Source of the DNA: Salmonella bongori NCTC 12419 | GTDB taxonomy: Bacteria; Pseudomonadota; Gammaproteobacteria; Enterobacterales; Enterobacteriaceae | Length of the DNA: 64,000 nucleotides | Reading direction: 5' to 3' | NCBI RefSeq assembly: GCF_000252995.1 | Contig: NC_015761.1 | Span: 3,100,001 to 3,164,000, forward strand | In this document: positions 1 to 8,251 of the stretch, one piece after another | Layout of the letters: every line of letters starts with the position of its first letter | How positions within the stretch are numbered: position 1 is the stretch's first letter | Program-made: the position numbers and the translations under genes | Notes under the pieces: generated by a model | The model's input: only the letters and a program-made list of their open reading frames with translations | Told to the model about the DNA's origin: nothing | Databases searched by the model: none

Positions 1-335
1 AGGCCGTATTTCAGCGCATAGGGCGCAATTTCCAGCGCGCCAGCGATATCACCGGCATCAAGACGCCACAGCATGACGGTCATGACAATGTCATCCTGCG
101 CACCGCGACCATCAGCCAGCACACCGGCGACCCACGGCGCATAGAACGGCAGCAGCTCGCGCTTTTTCTCGGCTTTACGTTCGTTTGAACGGATATTTTT
201 TAACGTGCGGCGGTCATCGGCCAGCTTAACCAGCATCTGCTCATAGGCGGTTGCATGGCGCAGTGGGGCTTGCTCCCGCTGCGCGGCTTGAGAGGCCGAG
301 ACCCGCATCATGTGACGCTGTGCGGGGCTCGTCAT
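1..335 (-). CDS. M: Terminase small subunit gpM, N-terminal part (cut by window edge)
   Basis: Reading from 335 leftwards gives MTSPAQRHMMRVSASQ and an open frame to the window edge, about 111 residues. It matches my recollection of the P2-family gpM endonuclease subunit, which pairs with gpP to cut cos and package DNA into proheads. The order N then M in the same direction, 3 bp apart, is the standard P2 late-operon order. The remainder lies outside the window. Confidence 0.88.
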   Translation of the reverse strand, partial: MTSPAQRHMMRVSASQAAQREQAPLRHATAYEQMLVKLADDRRTLKNIRSNERKAEKKRELLPFYAPWVAGVLADGRGAQDDIVMTVMLWRLDAGDIAGALEIAPYALKYG

Positions 336-338
336 GGT

Positions 339-1406
339 TTAGACTCCGCTTTCCGGTGCTGCAGGTGCGGTGAAATCGCCCAGGGTGATGTTTTCCAGCA
401 GGCACCCGGCGGCATACGCCTCGACCACATAGTCGATATTCATCGACTCGTAGTTTTCCACGCGGTCACGCTTGGGGTTTTCGATGACTGAACGCCGATG
501 ACCATCATCCATGAAGTAGATTGAGAGATTTTCCATCGTGGTCACCAGTACAGCATTCGCAGGGAAGTACGGCACGCGCACGGCAGGCAGGTTGCCGATG
601 CGTTTCTGGCTGATGATGGTATCCGCAGCGAGCGACTCGCTGTTTTCCTGCTGCTTGTTAACCAGCGGGAAATATTTATCGGCCAGCAGCTTACGGCCAA
701 CGATGGCAACCAGTTTGGTTGAGTCCTGATAAACCTCATCAATCAGGGTACCTGTCGCATCCATTACCAACGCGTCAAGATTCTCATAGTCGCCGTTTTT
801 ACCGACACGAATCACATCGGAAACGACTTGACCCTCATCGTCGGTGATTTTACTCATCACGCGCGCCGGTGCTTCGTTACGGTACTTCTGCAGCCAGCCG
901 ACCGCTACATCCTGCAACATTGGATTAGTTTTGCGATTCGAGGTCGGCGCACGATGAGTACCGTTAAATCCGGCCATGATGAAATCCAGTGCCTGACGCT
1001 GGATAATCGCGTCACGGATGCGGCGCTGGAAGTCCTGAAAACGCGCCCACAGGTCGAGCGTCTTGTAGCGCAGGTGGAAGTCAAAGTTGACCTGGTTGCA
1101 CTCGTACAAATTGGACTCAAGCGCGACAAAGTCAGCAGTTTCACGCTCATCGTCACCTGAGGTGTCGGTCGTGCTGGCAATAGTGCCATCCACACCCACA
1201 CCGATTTTTTCACCTTTCAGCTCATCAACCGGAAAAATGTTAATCATCTGCAGAAATGCGGATGACGCCTGCACGGTGTTCATCAGCGTTTGCGTGACGG
1301 ACGGCTCGACGGTGAATTTTTTGCTAACGTCATCAACGCTGATGCCGTTCAGTTTGGCGAGCTGGGTCAGATAGGCATTGAACTTAAAACGGGTTTCCTG
1401 ACGCAT
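339..1406 (-). CDS. N: Major capsid protein precursor gpN
   Basis: The gene encodes 355 aa of the P2 GPN family, the shell protein of the T=7 head, which is processed by the gpO protease. The start chosen is MRQETRFKFNAYL at 1406, the canonical N-terminus of the family; an in-frame upstream extension to 1439 is not conserved. The family-typical stretches SLDFIMAGFNG-like (here ALDFIMAGFNGTHR), NPMLQDVAVGWLQKYRNEAP and VENYESMNIDYVVE are all present. It sits between O and M in the late operon transcribed to the left. The length is normal and no lesions are seen. Confidence 0.95.
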   Translation of the reverse strand: MRQETRFKFNAYLTQLAKLNGISVDDVSKKFTVEPSVTQTLMNTVQASSAFLQMINIFPVDELKGEKIGVGVDGTIASTTDTSGDDERETADFVALESNLYECNQVNFDFHLRYKTLDLWARFQDFQRRIRDAIIQRQALDFIMAGFNGTHRAPTSNRKTNPMLQDVAVGWLQKYRNEAPARVMSKITDDEGQVVSDVIRVGKNGDYENLDALVMDATGTLIDEVYQDSTKLVAIVGRKLLADKYFPLVNKQQENSESLAADTIISQKRIGNLPAVRVPYFPANAVLVTTMENLSIYFMDDGHRRSVIENPKRDRVENYESMNIDYVVEAYAAGCLLENITLGDFTAPAAPESGV

Positions 1407-1481
1407 AGTATTTCCTGTTTGAATTAATCGGTTAGTCACAGCATCGGGCGGAATTGCCGCCCGGTTCCAATCTGCGGTTTA

Positions 1482-2336
1482 TCAGCAGTCGGTCAGCAGC
1501 TCGTCGCCACCGCCGCCGCTGGCTTTCGTGCGTCGCGGCTGGCTGAAACTTTCGGTTTTGTCGAGGGTGGTTTTCAGGGCGGAAAATGCCTGGCTGGTTT
1601 CTTCAACCTTGCCGGTCAGTTCCTGTTTAAAGGTGGCTAGCGCGGTTTCCATATCGGAAAGACGCTTATCCTGCGCAGTGAGACTGGTCTGCACATGTTC
1701 GCTGACGGCGGTCACCGCCTCATGCACATCACTCATGCGCGCATCGTCGCTGACCTGCTTACGGCTGAAAATGGCTTTCACCTTGTCGGCCAGGCTGTTA
1801 AGCACTGTGTCGGGAACATCTTCAAATTCCAGTTCGGCCAGCGTGGCGACTGAAAAGACATTTTCAGGACTGGCCTTAAAGCGCTGCAGCGGGTTGTGCT
1901 TCGCCTTACGGCAGAATTCGAGGTATTCAGTGCCGAGGCTCGCAGGGTCATCAGTGACCGCAAGGCCGACAAGATAGCATTTGCCGGTGTTACCAAAATT
2001 CGGCTGAATTTCCATAGAGGTATAGACCTTCTGCGCGGCTTTATTCATCGCGATAAGGTCATCGGTTGGGGTGATTCTGGCGAACAACGCCCATTTGCCA
2101 TTCAGCGCAGAATCGTCGTCAATCTTTTCGGCTTTCAGCTCAACCACATCGCCATAACGTTTAAACATGCCGTCGGGCAAAAGGCCGCGAATGTGTTCAA
2201 GGTTAATACGGCAACCGTAGACGCGCGGGTCATAGGTTTCGGCCATTTCCTGAATATCGCTGGCGCTGATAATGCGCCCGTCGCAGGTATCACCCTCGAC
2301 GCCGATGCGAAAGAATTTTGAGACTTTTTTTGCCAT
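1482..2336 (-). CDS. O: Capsid scaffolding protein and head protease gpO
   Basis: The gene encodes 284 aa of the P2 GPO family. The N-terminal half is an autocatalytic serine protease and the C-terminal half is a helical scaffold that directs gpN assembly. The residues known as the catalytic triad in P2 are all at the expected positions here: Asp19, His48 and Ser107 (in KVYTSMEIQPN). Residues of about 195-265 are Glu/Lys/Gln-rich, consistent with the helical scaffold. It is the first gene of the leftward capsid operon and is divergent from P across 165 bp. Confidence 0.95.
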   Translation of the reverse strand: MAKKVSKFFRIGVEGDTCDGRIISASDIQEMAETYDPRVYGCRINLEHIRGLLPDGMFKRYGDVVELKAEKIDDDSALNGKWALFARITPTDDLIAMNKAAQKVYTSMEIQPNFGNTGKCYLVGLAVTDDPASLGTEYLEFCRKAKHNPLQRFKASPENVFSVATLAELEFEDVPDTVLNSLADKVKAIFSRKQVSDDARMSDVHEAVTAVSEHVQTSLTAQDKRLSDMETALATFKQELTGKVEETSQAFSALKTTLDKTESFSQPRRTKASGGGGDELLTDC

Positions 2337-2501
2337 TGTCAGGAGTCCTGAGGTTGGGGTTACGGGTCAACGCCAGTTTCCAGTCTCAGGACTCGCCAGA
2401 CCACCAATGACGACTGGATAACCTCCCACACAACAGCACCTTAGCGAATCACTGGCGGCCATTAAGTAGCCTTGCCCTGAATCCACTACGGCGAGGCATC
2501 A
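2337..2501. promoter_or_regulatory. Divergent O/P late-promoter interval with 10-bp inverted repeat
   Basis: This 165-bp gap separates the divergent O (minus) and P (plus) operons, so it must hold the two late promoters that in P2-like phages are switched on by an Ogr/Delta/B-type activator. I see a perfect 10-bp inverted repeat, GAGTCCTGAG at 2343-2352 and CTCAGGACTC at 2385-2394. The copy near O overlaps its ribosome-binding region, so the hairpin could affect O translation. I did not identify an activator box with confidence. Confidence 0.55.
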
Positions 2502-4271
2502 ATGACCATTTCCACCGATACAACCTTATTGCATGACCCGCGACGACAGGCATCGCTGCTTTACTGGCAGGGCTTTTCCGTGCCACAGATTGCCGAAATG
2601 CTGCAGGTCAAGCGCCCGACCGTGCAGAGTTGGAAACAGCGCGACGGCTGGGACGGCATCGCACCGATTTCCCGTGTCGAAAGCAGCCTTGAGGCGCGCC
2701 TGATTCAGCTCATCGCCAAGCCGCAAAAGTCAGGCGGCGACTTCAAAGAGATTGACCTGCTCGGGCGGCAGATTGAGCGACTGGCGCGCGTCAACCGCTA
2801 CAACCAGACCGGCAACGAGGCCGACCTTAACCCCAACGTTGCCAACCGTAACAAGGGGGAGCGTAAGAGGCCGAAAAAGAACTTTTTCAGCGATGAGGCT
2901 GTCGCAAAGCTGGAAGAAATTTTCTTCGACCAGTCTTTCGAATACCAGTTGCAGTGGTACCGGGCAGGACTGGCGCACCGTATTCGCGATATTCTCAAAT
3001 CCCGCCAGATTGGCGCGACGTTCTACTTTTCCCGCGAGGCACTGCTGCGCGCGCTCAAGACCGGCCATAACCAGATTTTTCTGTCGGCCAGTAAAACGCA
3101 GGCTTACGTGTTCCGGGAATACATCATCCAGTTTGCGCGACTGGTTGACGTCGACCTGACCGGCGACCCGATTGTCATCGGCAACAACGGCGCAAAGCTG
3201 ATTTTTCTCGGCACCAATTCCAACACCGCACAGAGCCATAACGGCGACCTGTATGTCGATGAAATATTCTGGATCCCGAATTTTCAGAAGCTGCGCAAAG
3301 TCGCATCGGGCATGGCCTCGCAAAAGCATCTGCGCTCAACTTACTTTTCGACACCTTCCACGCTGGCGCACGGCGCTTACCCCTTCTGGTCTGGCGAGCT
3401 GTTCAACAAGGGGCGCGCCAGTGCCGCTGACCGCATCGAAATCGACATCAGTCACAGCGCGCTCGCCGGTGGGCTTCTTTGCGCTGACGGACAGTGGCGG
3501 CAGATTGTCACTATTGAGGACGCCCTTGCCGGTGGCTGCACCCTGTTCGACCTCGACCAGCTCAGACGCGAAAACAGTGATGAGGACTTTAAAAACCTGT
3601 TTATGTGCGAGTTTGTCGACGATAAGGCATCGGTATTCCCGTTCGAGGAACTGCAGCGCTGCATGGTCGACGTGATGGAAACATGGGAGGACTTCGCCCC
3701 GTTCGCCGACCATCCATTCGGCTCGCGACCGGTCTGGATTGGCTACGACCCGTCCCACACCGGCGACAGTGCCGGATGTGTCGTACTCGCGCCGCCGGTG
3801 GTTTCGGGTGGCAAGTTTCGCATGCTGGAGCGTCACCAGTGGAAAGGCATGGACTTTGCCGCGCAGGCAGAAGGCATCCGCAGGCTCACTGAGAAATACA
3901 ACGTCGAATACATCGGCATTGACGCAACAGGCCTCGGTCTCGGCGTATTCCAGTTGGTGCGCTCATTCTACCCGGCGGCACGCGGTATCCGTTACACGCC
4001 AGAAATGAAAACCGCAATGGTGCTCAAGGCGAAAGACACGATTCGCCGTGGCTGTCTGGAGTACGACGCCGGAGCAACTGATGTCACACAGTCGTTTATG
4101 TCCATCCGCAAAACCATGACCAGCAGCGGGCGCAGCGCCACCTATGAGGCCAGCCGCACCGAGGAAGCCAGTCACGCTGATATCGCATGGGCCACCATGC
4201 ATGCCCTGTTAAACGAACCGCTTTCTGCCGGTAGCGGCATGCAGCCTAAATCTATTCTGGAGTTCAACTAA
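2502..4271 (+). CDS. P: Terminase large subunit (ATPase) gpP
   Basis: The gene encodes 589 aa, the usual length for P2 gpP (about 590). Residues 15-50 form a helix-turn-helix (FSVPQIAEMLQVKRPTVQSWK) for DNA recognition. An ATPase segment with KSRQIGATFYFSREA lies near residue 166, an acidic YVDEIFW strand near residue 251, and GYDPSHTGDS near residue 413 begins the nuclease-like domain. It drives ATP-dependent packaging with gpM at the portal gpQ. The stop overlaps the Q start (TAATG at 4269-4273), implying translational coupling. Confidence 0.95.
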   Translation: MTISTDTTLLHDPRRQASLLYWQGFSVPQIAEMLQVKRPTVQSWKQRDGWDGIAPISRVESSLEARLIQLIAKPQKSGGDFKEIDLLGRQIERLARVNRYNQTGNEADLNPNVANRNKGERKRPKKNFFSDEAVAKLEEIFFDQSFEYQLQWYRAGLAHRIRDILKSRQIGATFYFSREALLRALKTGHNQIFLSASKTQAYVFREYIIQFARLVDVDLTGDPIVIGNNGAKLIFLGTNSNTAQSHNGDLYVDEIFWIPNFQKLRKVASGMASQKHLRSTYFSTPSTLAHGAYPFWSGELFNKGRASAADRIEIDISHSALAGGLLCADGQWRQIVTIEDALAGGCTLFDLDQLRRENSDEDFKNLFMCEFVDDKASVFPFEELQRCMVDVMETWEDFAPFADHPFGSRPVWIGYDPSHTGDSAGCVVLAPPVVSGGKFRMLERHQWKGMDFAAQAEGIRRLTEKYNVEYIGIDATGLGLGVFQLVRSFYPAARGIRYTPEMKTAMVLKAKDTIRRGCLEYDAGATDVTQSFMSIRKTMTSSGRSATYEASRTEEASHADIAWATMHALLNEPLSAGSGMQPKSILEFN

Positions 4272-5317
4272 TGGGTAAGCAAAAATCCCGTAAAGCCGCC
4301 GCGCAGAAAGCCCGCGCACCACAGCAACTGAAAGCCAGCGCACCGCAAAAAATGGAGGCATTCACCTTCGGTGAGCCGGTGCCGGTGCTCGATAAGCGCG
4401 ATATTCTGGATTACGTCGAGTGCATCAGTAACGGCAAATGGTACGAGCCGCCGGTCAGCTTCTCCGGGCTGGCAAAAAGCCTGCGCTCTGCAGTGCATCA
4501 CAGCTCGCCGATTTACGTTAAACGCAATGTGCTCGCAAGTACCTACATTCCGCATCCACTGCTGTCCCGTCAGGATTTCAGCCGCTTTGCGCTCGACTAT
4601 CTGGTATTCGGTAACGCCTTTCTTGAGCAGCGCCACAGCGTCACCGGCCAGTTAATCAAACTGCTGACTTCACCGGCAAAATATACCCGGCGCGGGGTCG
4701 ATGACTCGGTTTTCTGGTTTGTGGAAAACTTCACTCAACCGCATGAGTTCGCACCCGATACCGTGTTCCACCTGCTGGAGCCTGATATTAATCAGGAGAT
4801 TTACGGCCTGCCTGAATATCTCAGCGCGCTTAATTCCGCCTGGCTGAATGAATCCGCGACGCTGTTCCGCCGCAAGTATTACCAGAACGGCGCGCACGCA
4901 GGTTACATCATGTATGTGACTGACCCGGCGCAAAGCGCGACTGACGTCGAATCGCTGCGCGATGCAATGCGTAACTCTAAAGGGCTCGGCAACTTTAAAA
5001 ACCTGTTTTTCTACTCACCGAACGGGAAACCGGACGGCATAAAAATCGTGCCATTGAGCGAAGTCGCCACAAAGGATGACTTTTTCAACATCAAGAAAGC
5101 CAGCGCCGCTGACCTGATGGATGCGCACCGCGTACCTTTCCAGCTCATGGGCGGCAAGCCTGAGAATATCGGCTCAATGGGTGATGTTGAGAAGGTGGCA
5201 AAGGTCTTTGTGCGTAACGAGTTATCACCCTTACAGGACAGATTCAGGGAGGTAAACGACTGGCTCGGCATGGAGGTCATCAGGTTCAAAGAGTACACCC
5301 TCGACAACCCGGAATAA
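4271..5317 (+). CDS. Q: Portal protein gpQ
   Basis: The gene encodes 348 aa of the P2 gpQ (PBSX-type) portal family, the dodecameric connector at one prohead vertex. The N-terminus is Lys/Ala/Pro-rich. Conserved segments YSPNGKPDGIKIVPLSEV, KASAADLMDAHRVPFQLMGGKPEN and IRFKEYTLDNPE end the protein as in P2. It is co-translated with P through a TAATG overlap. It is the last structural gene before the packaging region, and the base composition drops sharply in the next gene. Confidence 0.94.
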   Translation: MGKQKSRKAAAQKARAPQQLKASAPQKMEAFTFGEPVPVLDKRDILDYVECISNGKWYEPPVSFSGLAKSLRSAVHHSSPIYVKRNVLASTYIPHPLLSRQDFSRFALDYLVFGNAFLEQRHSVTGQLIKLLTSPAKYTRRGVDDSVFWFVENFTQPHEFAPDTVFHLLEPDINQEIYGLPEYLSALNSAWLNESATLFRRKYYQNGAHAGYIMYVTDPAQSATDVESLRDAMRNSKGLGNFKNLFFYSPNGKPDGIKIVPLSEVATKDDFFNIKKASAADLMDAHRVPFQLMGGKPENIGSMGDVEKVAKVFVRNELSPLQDRFREVNDWLGMEVIRFKEYTLDNPE

Positions 5318-5394
5318 CTTAGGTCAGCTTAATCTCTGCGCTCATCATTGAAGATACAATCTGCGAAAGCTATAGTGCATCAGATATCAAAATA

Positions 5395-6399
5395 ATGGAT
5401 GCGGAGATTAATATTTTGGAAACTAATTTTGAAATAACCCTGGAAGGTTTCGCTACTGAAGAAGAAGCAAATAATATCGGTAGGTTCACGCTAGAAGCCA
5501 TCCGGGCTTTAAATAACAATCTCAACCTTGAAATCTCAAAATTAAAATGCATTGTTATTTCCTATAACTTTAGCGAAGCCCTTCAAAAGATAACATCCAC
5601 TTACCAACACAAATCTCCTAGTTCATACACCAATAGCAAACAGGGTGCAGCCGTCGGACAATTAGTATCAAAAATTGGCAATGATGGGCTATGTGAAGAA
5701 TATACCCTTGTACTATCTATTGAATTTTTTGCTGAGCTTTTCAATGATGGAAGCTTCTTAAAATTGAACGAAGAAGGATACCGCGCAGTCATCCATCGTA
5801 TTCACCATGAATTAGTGCACGTACATGAAAAAAACTTACTAACATGCTTAGCCCAAAACTTTACGGTCAACGAGTATGGCAGCGCGCTTCTTATCTCAGC
5901 CACGCGTGCATGGTCTGAATATCTCGCTAATTACATGTCTTCAGGGTCAGCCCCTCAAGAGACTATCGATTTATTTCTAGAGAATCTTGATACCGTTGTA
6001 AATGAAGTATCTGACGAGATTGGAAAACTCATCTGGGACTATAAACGCTATAATACGCCTCTGAGTGAAATGTATCTCGAAGTAAAAAAACGCATCAGGC
6101 TTATCATCAACTCTTATGCTTATGCGATGGGTTATGTCCACTCTCTAAATATCAATATTAAAGAATACGATCCAAAGCTATCCCTTACACTATCCAACTC
6201 AAAGATAAGATATCAATTATCAGAATTAGGCATTGCTTTTCAGAATCTTTATGGCAAGTTTAATGACCAGCACATTACAGGTTTTGATGATTATCGGGAA
6301 ATAACAATAGTCATTAGTGAAATATTCAAGCAGTTTGGGCTTGTTTTAGAGTGTCCCGATTGGTCTAGTGACTGTGAACTCTACATACATGTAAATTAG
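5395..6399 (+). CDS. Uncharacterised AT-rich phage cargo protein with HExxH metallopeptidase motif
   Basis: The gene encodes 334 aa and I do not recognise the family. Residues 138-142 read HELVH, an HExxH zinc-binding motif, in RIHHELVHVHEK. A glutamate 33 residues further on (E175, in RAWSEYLAN) could be the third ligand, as in gluzincin-type peptidases. No signal peptide or membrane segment is seen. The ATG at 5395 lacks a good Shine-Dalgarno. The gene is visibly richer in A and T than the capsid genes and lies alone between Q and cos, followed by its own terminator at 6448. These are the marks of a moron. A defence, anti-host or superinfection role is inference only; proteolysis itself is inferred from one motif. 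Confidence 0.75.
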   Translation: MDAEINILETNFEITLEGFATEEEANNIGRFTLEAIRALNNNLNLEISKLKCIVISYNFSEALQKITSTYQHKSPSSYTNSKQGAAVGQLVSKIGNDGLCEEYTLVLSIEFFAELFNDGSFLKLNEEGYRAVIHRIHHELVHVHEKNLLTCLAQNFTVNEYGSALLISATRAWSEYLANYMSSGSAPQETIDLFLENLDTVVNEVSDEIGKLIWDYKRYNTPLSEMYLEVKKRIRLIINSYAYAMGYVHSLNINIKEYDPKLSLTLSNSKIRYQLSELGIAFQNLYGKFNDQHITGFDDYREITIVISEIFKQFGLVLECPDWSSDCELYIHVN

Positions 6400-6447
6400 T
6401 TTAATCATTGTAAAAACATTAGCAGTTTGAATCTCGCCATTCCTGTT

Positions 6448-6472
6448 AAGCCGCTGTCTCTAGGCGGCTTTT
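6448..6472 (+). terminator. Intrinsic terminator after the HExxH gene
   Basis: A 7-bp stem AAGCCGC/GCGGCTT with a 9-nt loop is followed by a short T run, 48 bp after the stop codon of the 5395-6399 gene. It would insulate this gene from the packaging region. Confidence 0.75.
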
Positions 6473-6778
6473 CCATGCACACCACCGTCACGCCTCAGAC
6501 GCGCCACACGCGCACAACCACCCCCGACCACCAACGAACCGACAGCGACCACGAAAGCGCCATCACGACGCGCTCAGACGATAATTTTTAATATTACGCA
6601 CCACCGCTGGCGCGCAATGCTTTCCCCGCCACGCCTGCCCGCTTTATGGGTCGGTTTTAATGCAGGTGCATGACCACTCTGGAACCGCGCCAGCTCTGAC
6701 AGAATACGCTCAGAACTGGCACGACTGGGGCATGCAAAAAAATGCACCTAAGGCATGCATCATTTACTTGCGTACTCT
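6473..6778. other. Packaging (cos) region without genes; inverted repeats
   Basis: No credible reading frame is present here. Besides the 19-bp cos core, there is an 11-bp imperfect inverted repeat (arms 6689-6699 and 6710-6720, one mismatch). There are also outer 8-bp arms, AGGTGCAT at 6664-6671 and ATGCACCT at 6742-6749, and a repeated GGCATGCA near 6729 and 6752. The side to the left of the core (6480-6600) is Cys/Asp-codon-like GC-rich DNA without structure. These elements are suitable terminase-binding (cosB-like) sites, which is inference. Confidence 0.55.
6617..6635 (-). other. cos: cos site (cohesive-end sequence), 186 type
   Basis: Read on the minus strand, the 19 bases are GGCGTGGCGGGGAAAGCAT. 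P2's 19-nt cohesive end is GGCGAGGCGGGGAAAGCAC as I recall it. The two differ at two positions, and the version here corresponds to the 186-type end. It lies between Q and the right-end early genes, where terminase (gpP/gpM) must cut. Flanking inverted repeats at 6689-6720 are listed separately. Confidence 0.78.
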
Positions 6779-7327
6779 TTACTCATTTTTTTCGCTGTTA
6801 ATTTTCGCAAAAATACCTTCTTGAATGAATCCAATAGATGACATCTTGTCATGCTTACCAACAAGAAAGTCTTCAAATTCCTGAAAGTGCCCTAGAATAC
6901 ACTCTTGAATTTTGTCAAATACAGGTGTGAATTCATTTGAGTTGATGAGAGAGGTGATTTTTGTTGCGAAACCTATGCTATCAACACCAAATGTATATGA
7001 GTCATCATCATTTTTTCTGAATTTGAAATCTATTTGGAAAGGCGACTGTGGGTAAGTATTAGAGTCTTTATAGACGGTCAATATAAATCCTAAATGCCAG
7101 AACCCATCATCCCCCAAATGAGTAGCTCCAGTGGGAGTATATTTCGTATTTGGTTTTTCATCTTTATCTAACGGGATTATTTTATATGCTTTTTCATTAT
7201 CAATCCCAAGATAATCTAAATAATTTTTAATCACGTGACCAGAAAAGTTATACGCATCAAATCGAGTATCAGAAAGTTTGTTCCGAAACTCGGTATATGC
7301 ACTGCACAGCTCTGTAAACTTTGACAT
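6779..7327 (-). CDS. Uncharacterised AT-rich prophage protein (182 aa)
   Basis: The gene encodes MSKFTELCSAYTEFRNKLSD and onwards, 182 aa, with no signal peptide, membrane segment or motif that I recognise. It is Asp/Lys/Phe-rich (KDEKPNTKYTPTG, FRKNDDDSYTFG) and looks like a soluble cytosolic protein. The base composition is strongly AT-rich, unlike the replication genes upstream. It lies between cos and the tum side of the early region, where P2 has the accessory genes tin and old. An AGGAT-like sequence precedes the ATG. Function is unknown; a host-interaction or immunity role is a positional guess. Confidence 0.68.
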   Translation of the reverse strand: MSKFTELCSAYTEFRNKLSDTRFDAYNFSGHVIKNYLDYLGIDNEKAYKIIPLDKDEKPNTKYTPTGATHLGDDGFWHLGFILTVYKDSNTYPQSPFQIDFKFRKNDDDSYTFGVDSIGFATKITSLINSNEFTPVFDKIQECILGHFQEFEDFLVGKHDKMSSIGFIQEGIFAKINSEKNE

Positions 7328-7437
7328 AATCTATCCTCTTTCGATTGTAAGTATCTAACGCCTCGCAGGGCTCGTTGTTCAACCCTGCCAGTACTGAAAG
7401 CGAGTTTCAGCACCGGCAGCGTTCGTCACTATATTGT

Positions 7438-8169
7438 TTAATTGTCGAGTATCGAATCGACCTCACCCGTTCGCACGTTGACGCGTGCCGCTACGGTTTG
7501 TTTGACCACACCACCATAAGCATTAGTACCGCGAAACGTTGTTTTTACAACGGCATGCGGGTCTTTATTCAAAATCAGATGGTAGACCGTTGAAACATGT
7601 TTATAAGAAGAATCATCATTCATGCTGGCTTTTATCAGCTTCTCTAACGGGCGATAAGAGCCATCCCAACCGCTAAAATTACCCTGAAATGCGTCAAGAT
7701 TGATTTTATTATTCAGGGATTGTGGATCCTTCTCGAAGTCGTTGAAACACCACCCCAACACATCACCGAGCTTTAACGCATCATCTTTCGTAAAAGTGTA
7801 CTCACTCATACAGGCATAAAAAGCATCAGCAGAGCTTACCGGTACACCTTTGAAGCCAACATAGCCTTTAACGATATCGTGCCGGGTTTCTTTTGGCTCA
7901 TTGCGATATTCTTTGAGAGTCTTATCTGCGTACTCAAACGTTGGCGTAGTCGGTTCCACTTTAACCTCCGGCACGTCAGTTTTTGCCACAGGCTGACTTT
8001 TTTCAGTCGGCCATAAGATTGAGCCAATAACACCCAGCGCCAGACAGCCACCGAGATAAACCGCACTGGAGCGCTTACGGTTCGGCATTCGAACCATCGA
8101 CGGCTTGATTAACCCCACGATAAAAGCAATAAAGAGAGCCAGAGATAAAAATGCTATTACGGTATCCAT
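7438..8169 (-). CDS. Uncharacterised prophage inner-membrane protein (243 aa)
   Basis: The start is set at 8169 (MDTVIAFLSLALFIAF), with AAGGAAA 6 bases upstream; the frame remains open 10 codons further. Two hydrophobic segments, residues about 3-25 and 37-54, flank a basic loop (MPNRKRSSA). They are followed by a Pro/Glu/Thr-rich linker and a soluble domain of about 170 residues, whose end (HAVVKTTFRGTNAYGG...VNVRTGEVDSILDN) resembles the beta-rich tails of small periplasmic or cytosolic orphan domains. I do not recognise the family. Position between tum and cos suggests a lysogenic-conversion or exclusion gene. Confidence 0.7.
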   Translation of the reverse strand: MDTVIAFLSLALFIAFIVGLIKPSMVRMPNRKRSSAVYLGGCLALGVIGSILWPTEKSQPVAKTDVPEVKVEPTTPTFEYADKTLKEYRNEPKETRHDIVKGYVGFKGVPVSSADAFYACMSEYTFTKDDALKLGDVLGWCFNDFEKDPQSLNNKINLDAFQGNFSGWDGSYRPLEKLIKASMNDDSSYKHVSTVYHLILNKDPHAVVKTTFRGTNAYGGVVKQTVAARVNVRTGEVDSILDN

Positions 8170-8251
8170 GATTTTCCTTAGTGTGTAATCCCCATACAAA
8201 ACAACCCCATGCTATCAAACATGGGGTCGAGGGTTGCACATTTTTCAGGGA

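Noticed and set aside
2730..3329. 199-codon minus frame inside gene P
   Set aside because: Shadow of the terminase gene; no start signal and low-complexity translation.
5601..6400. ImmA/IrrE or phage toxin identification for the HExxH gene
   Set aside because: ImmA/IrrE proteins also carry HExxH, but I see no adjacent repressor gene and no other shared motif, so I did not name it.
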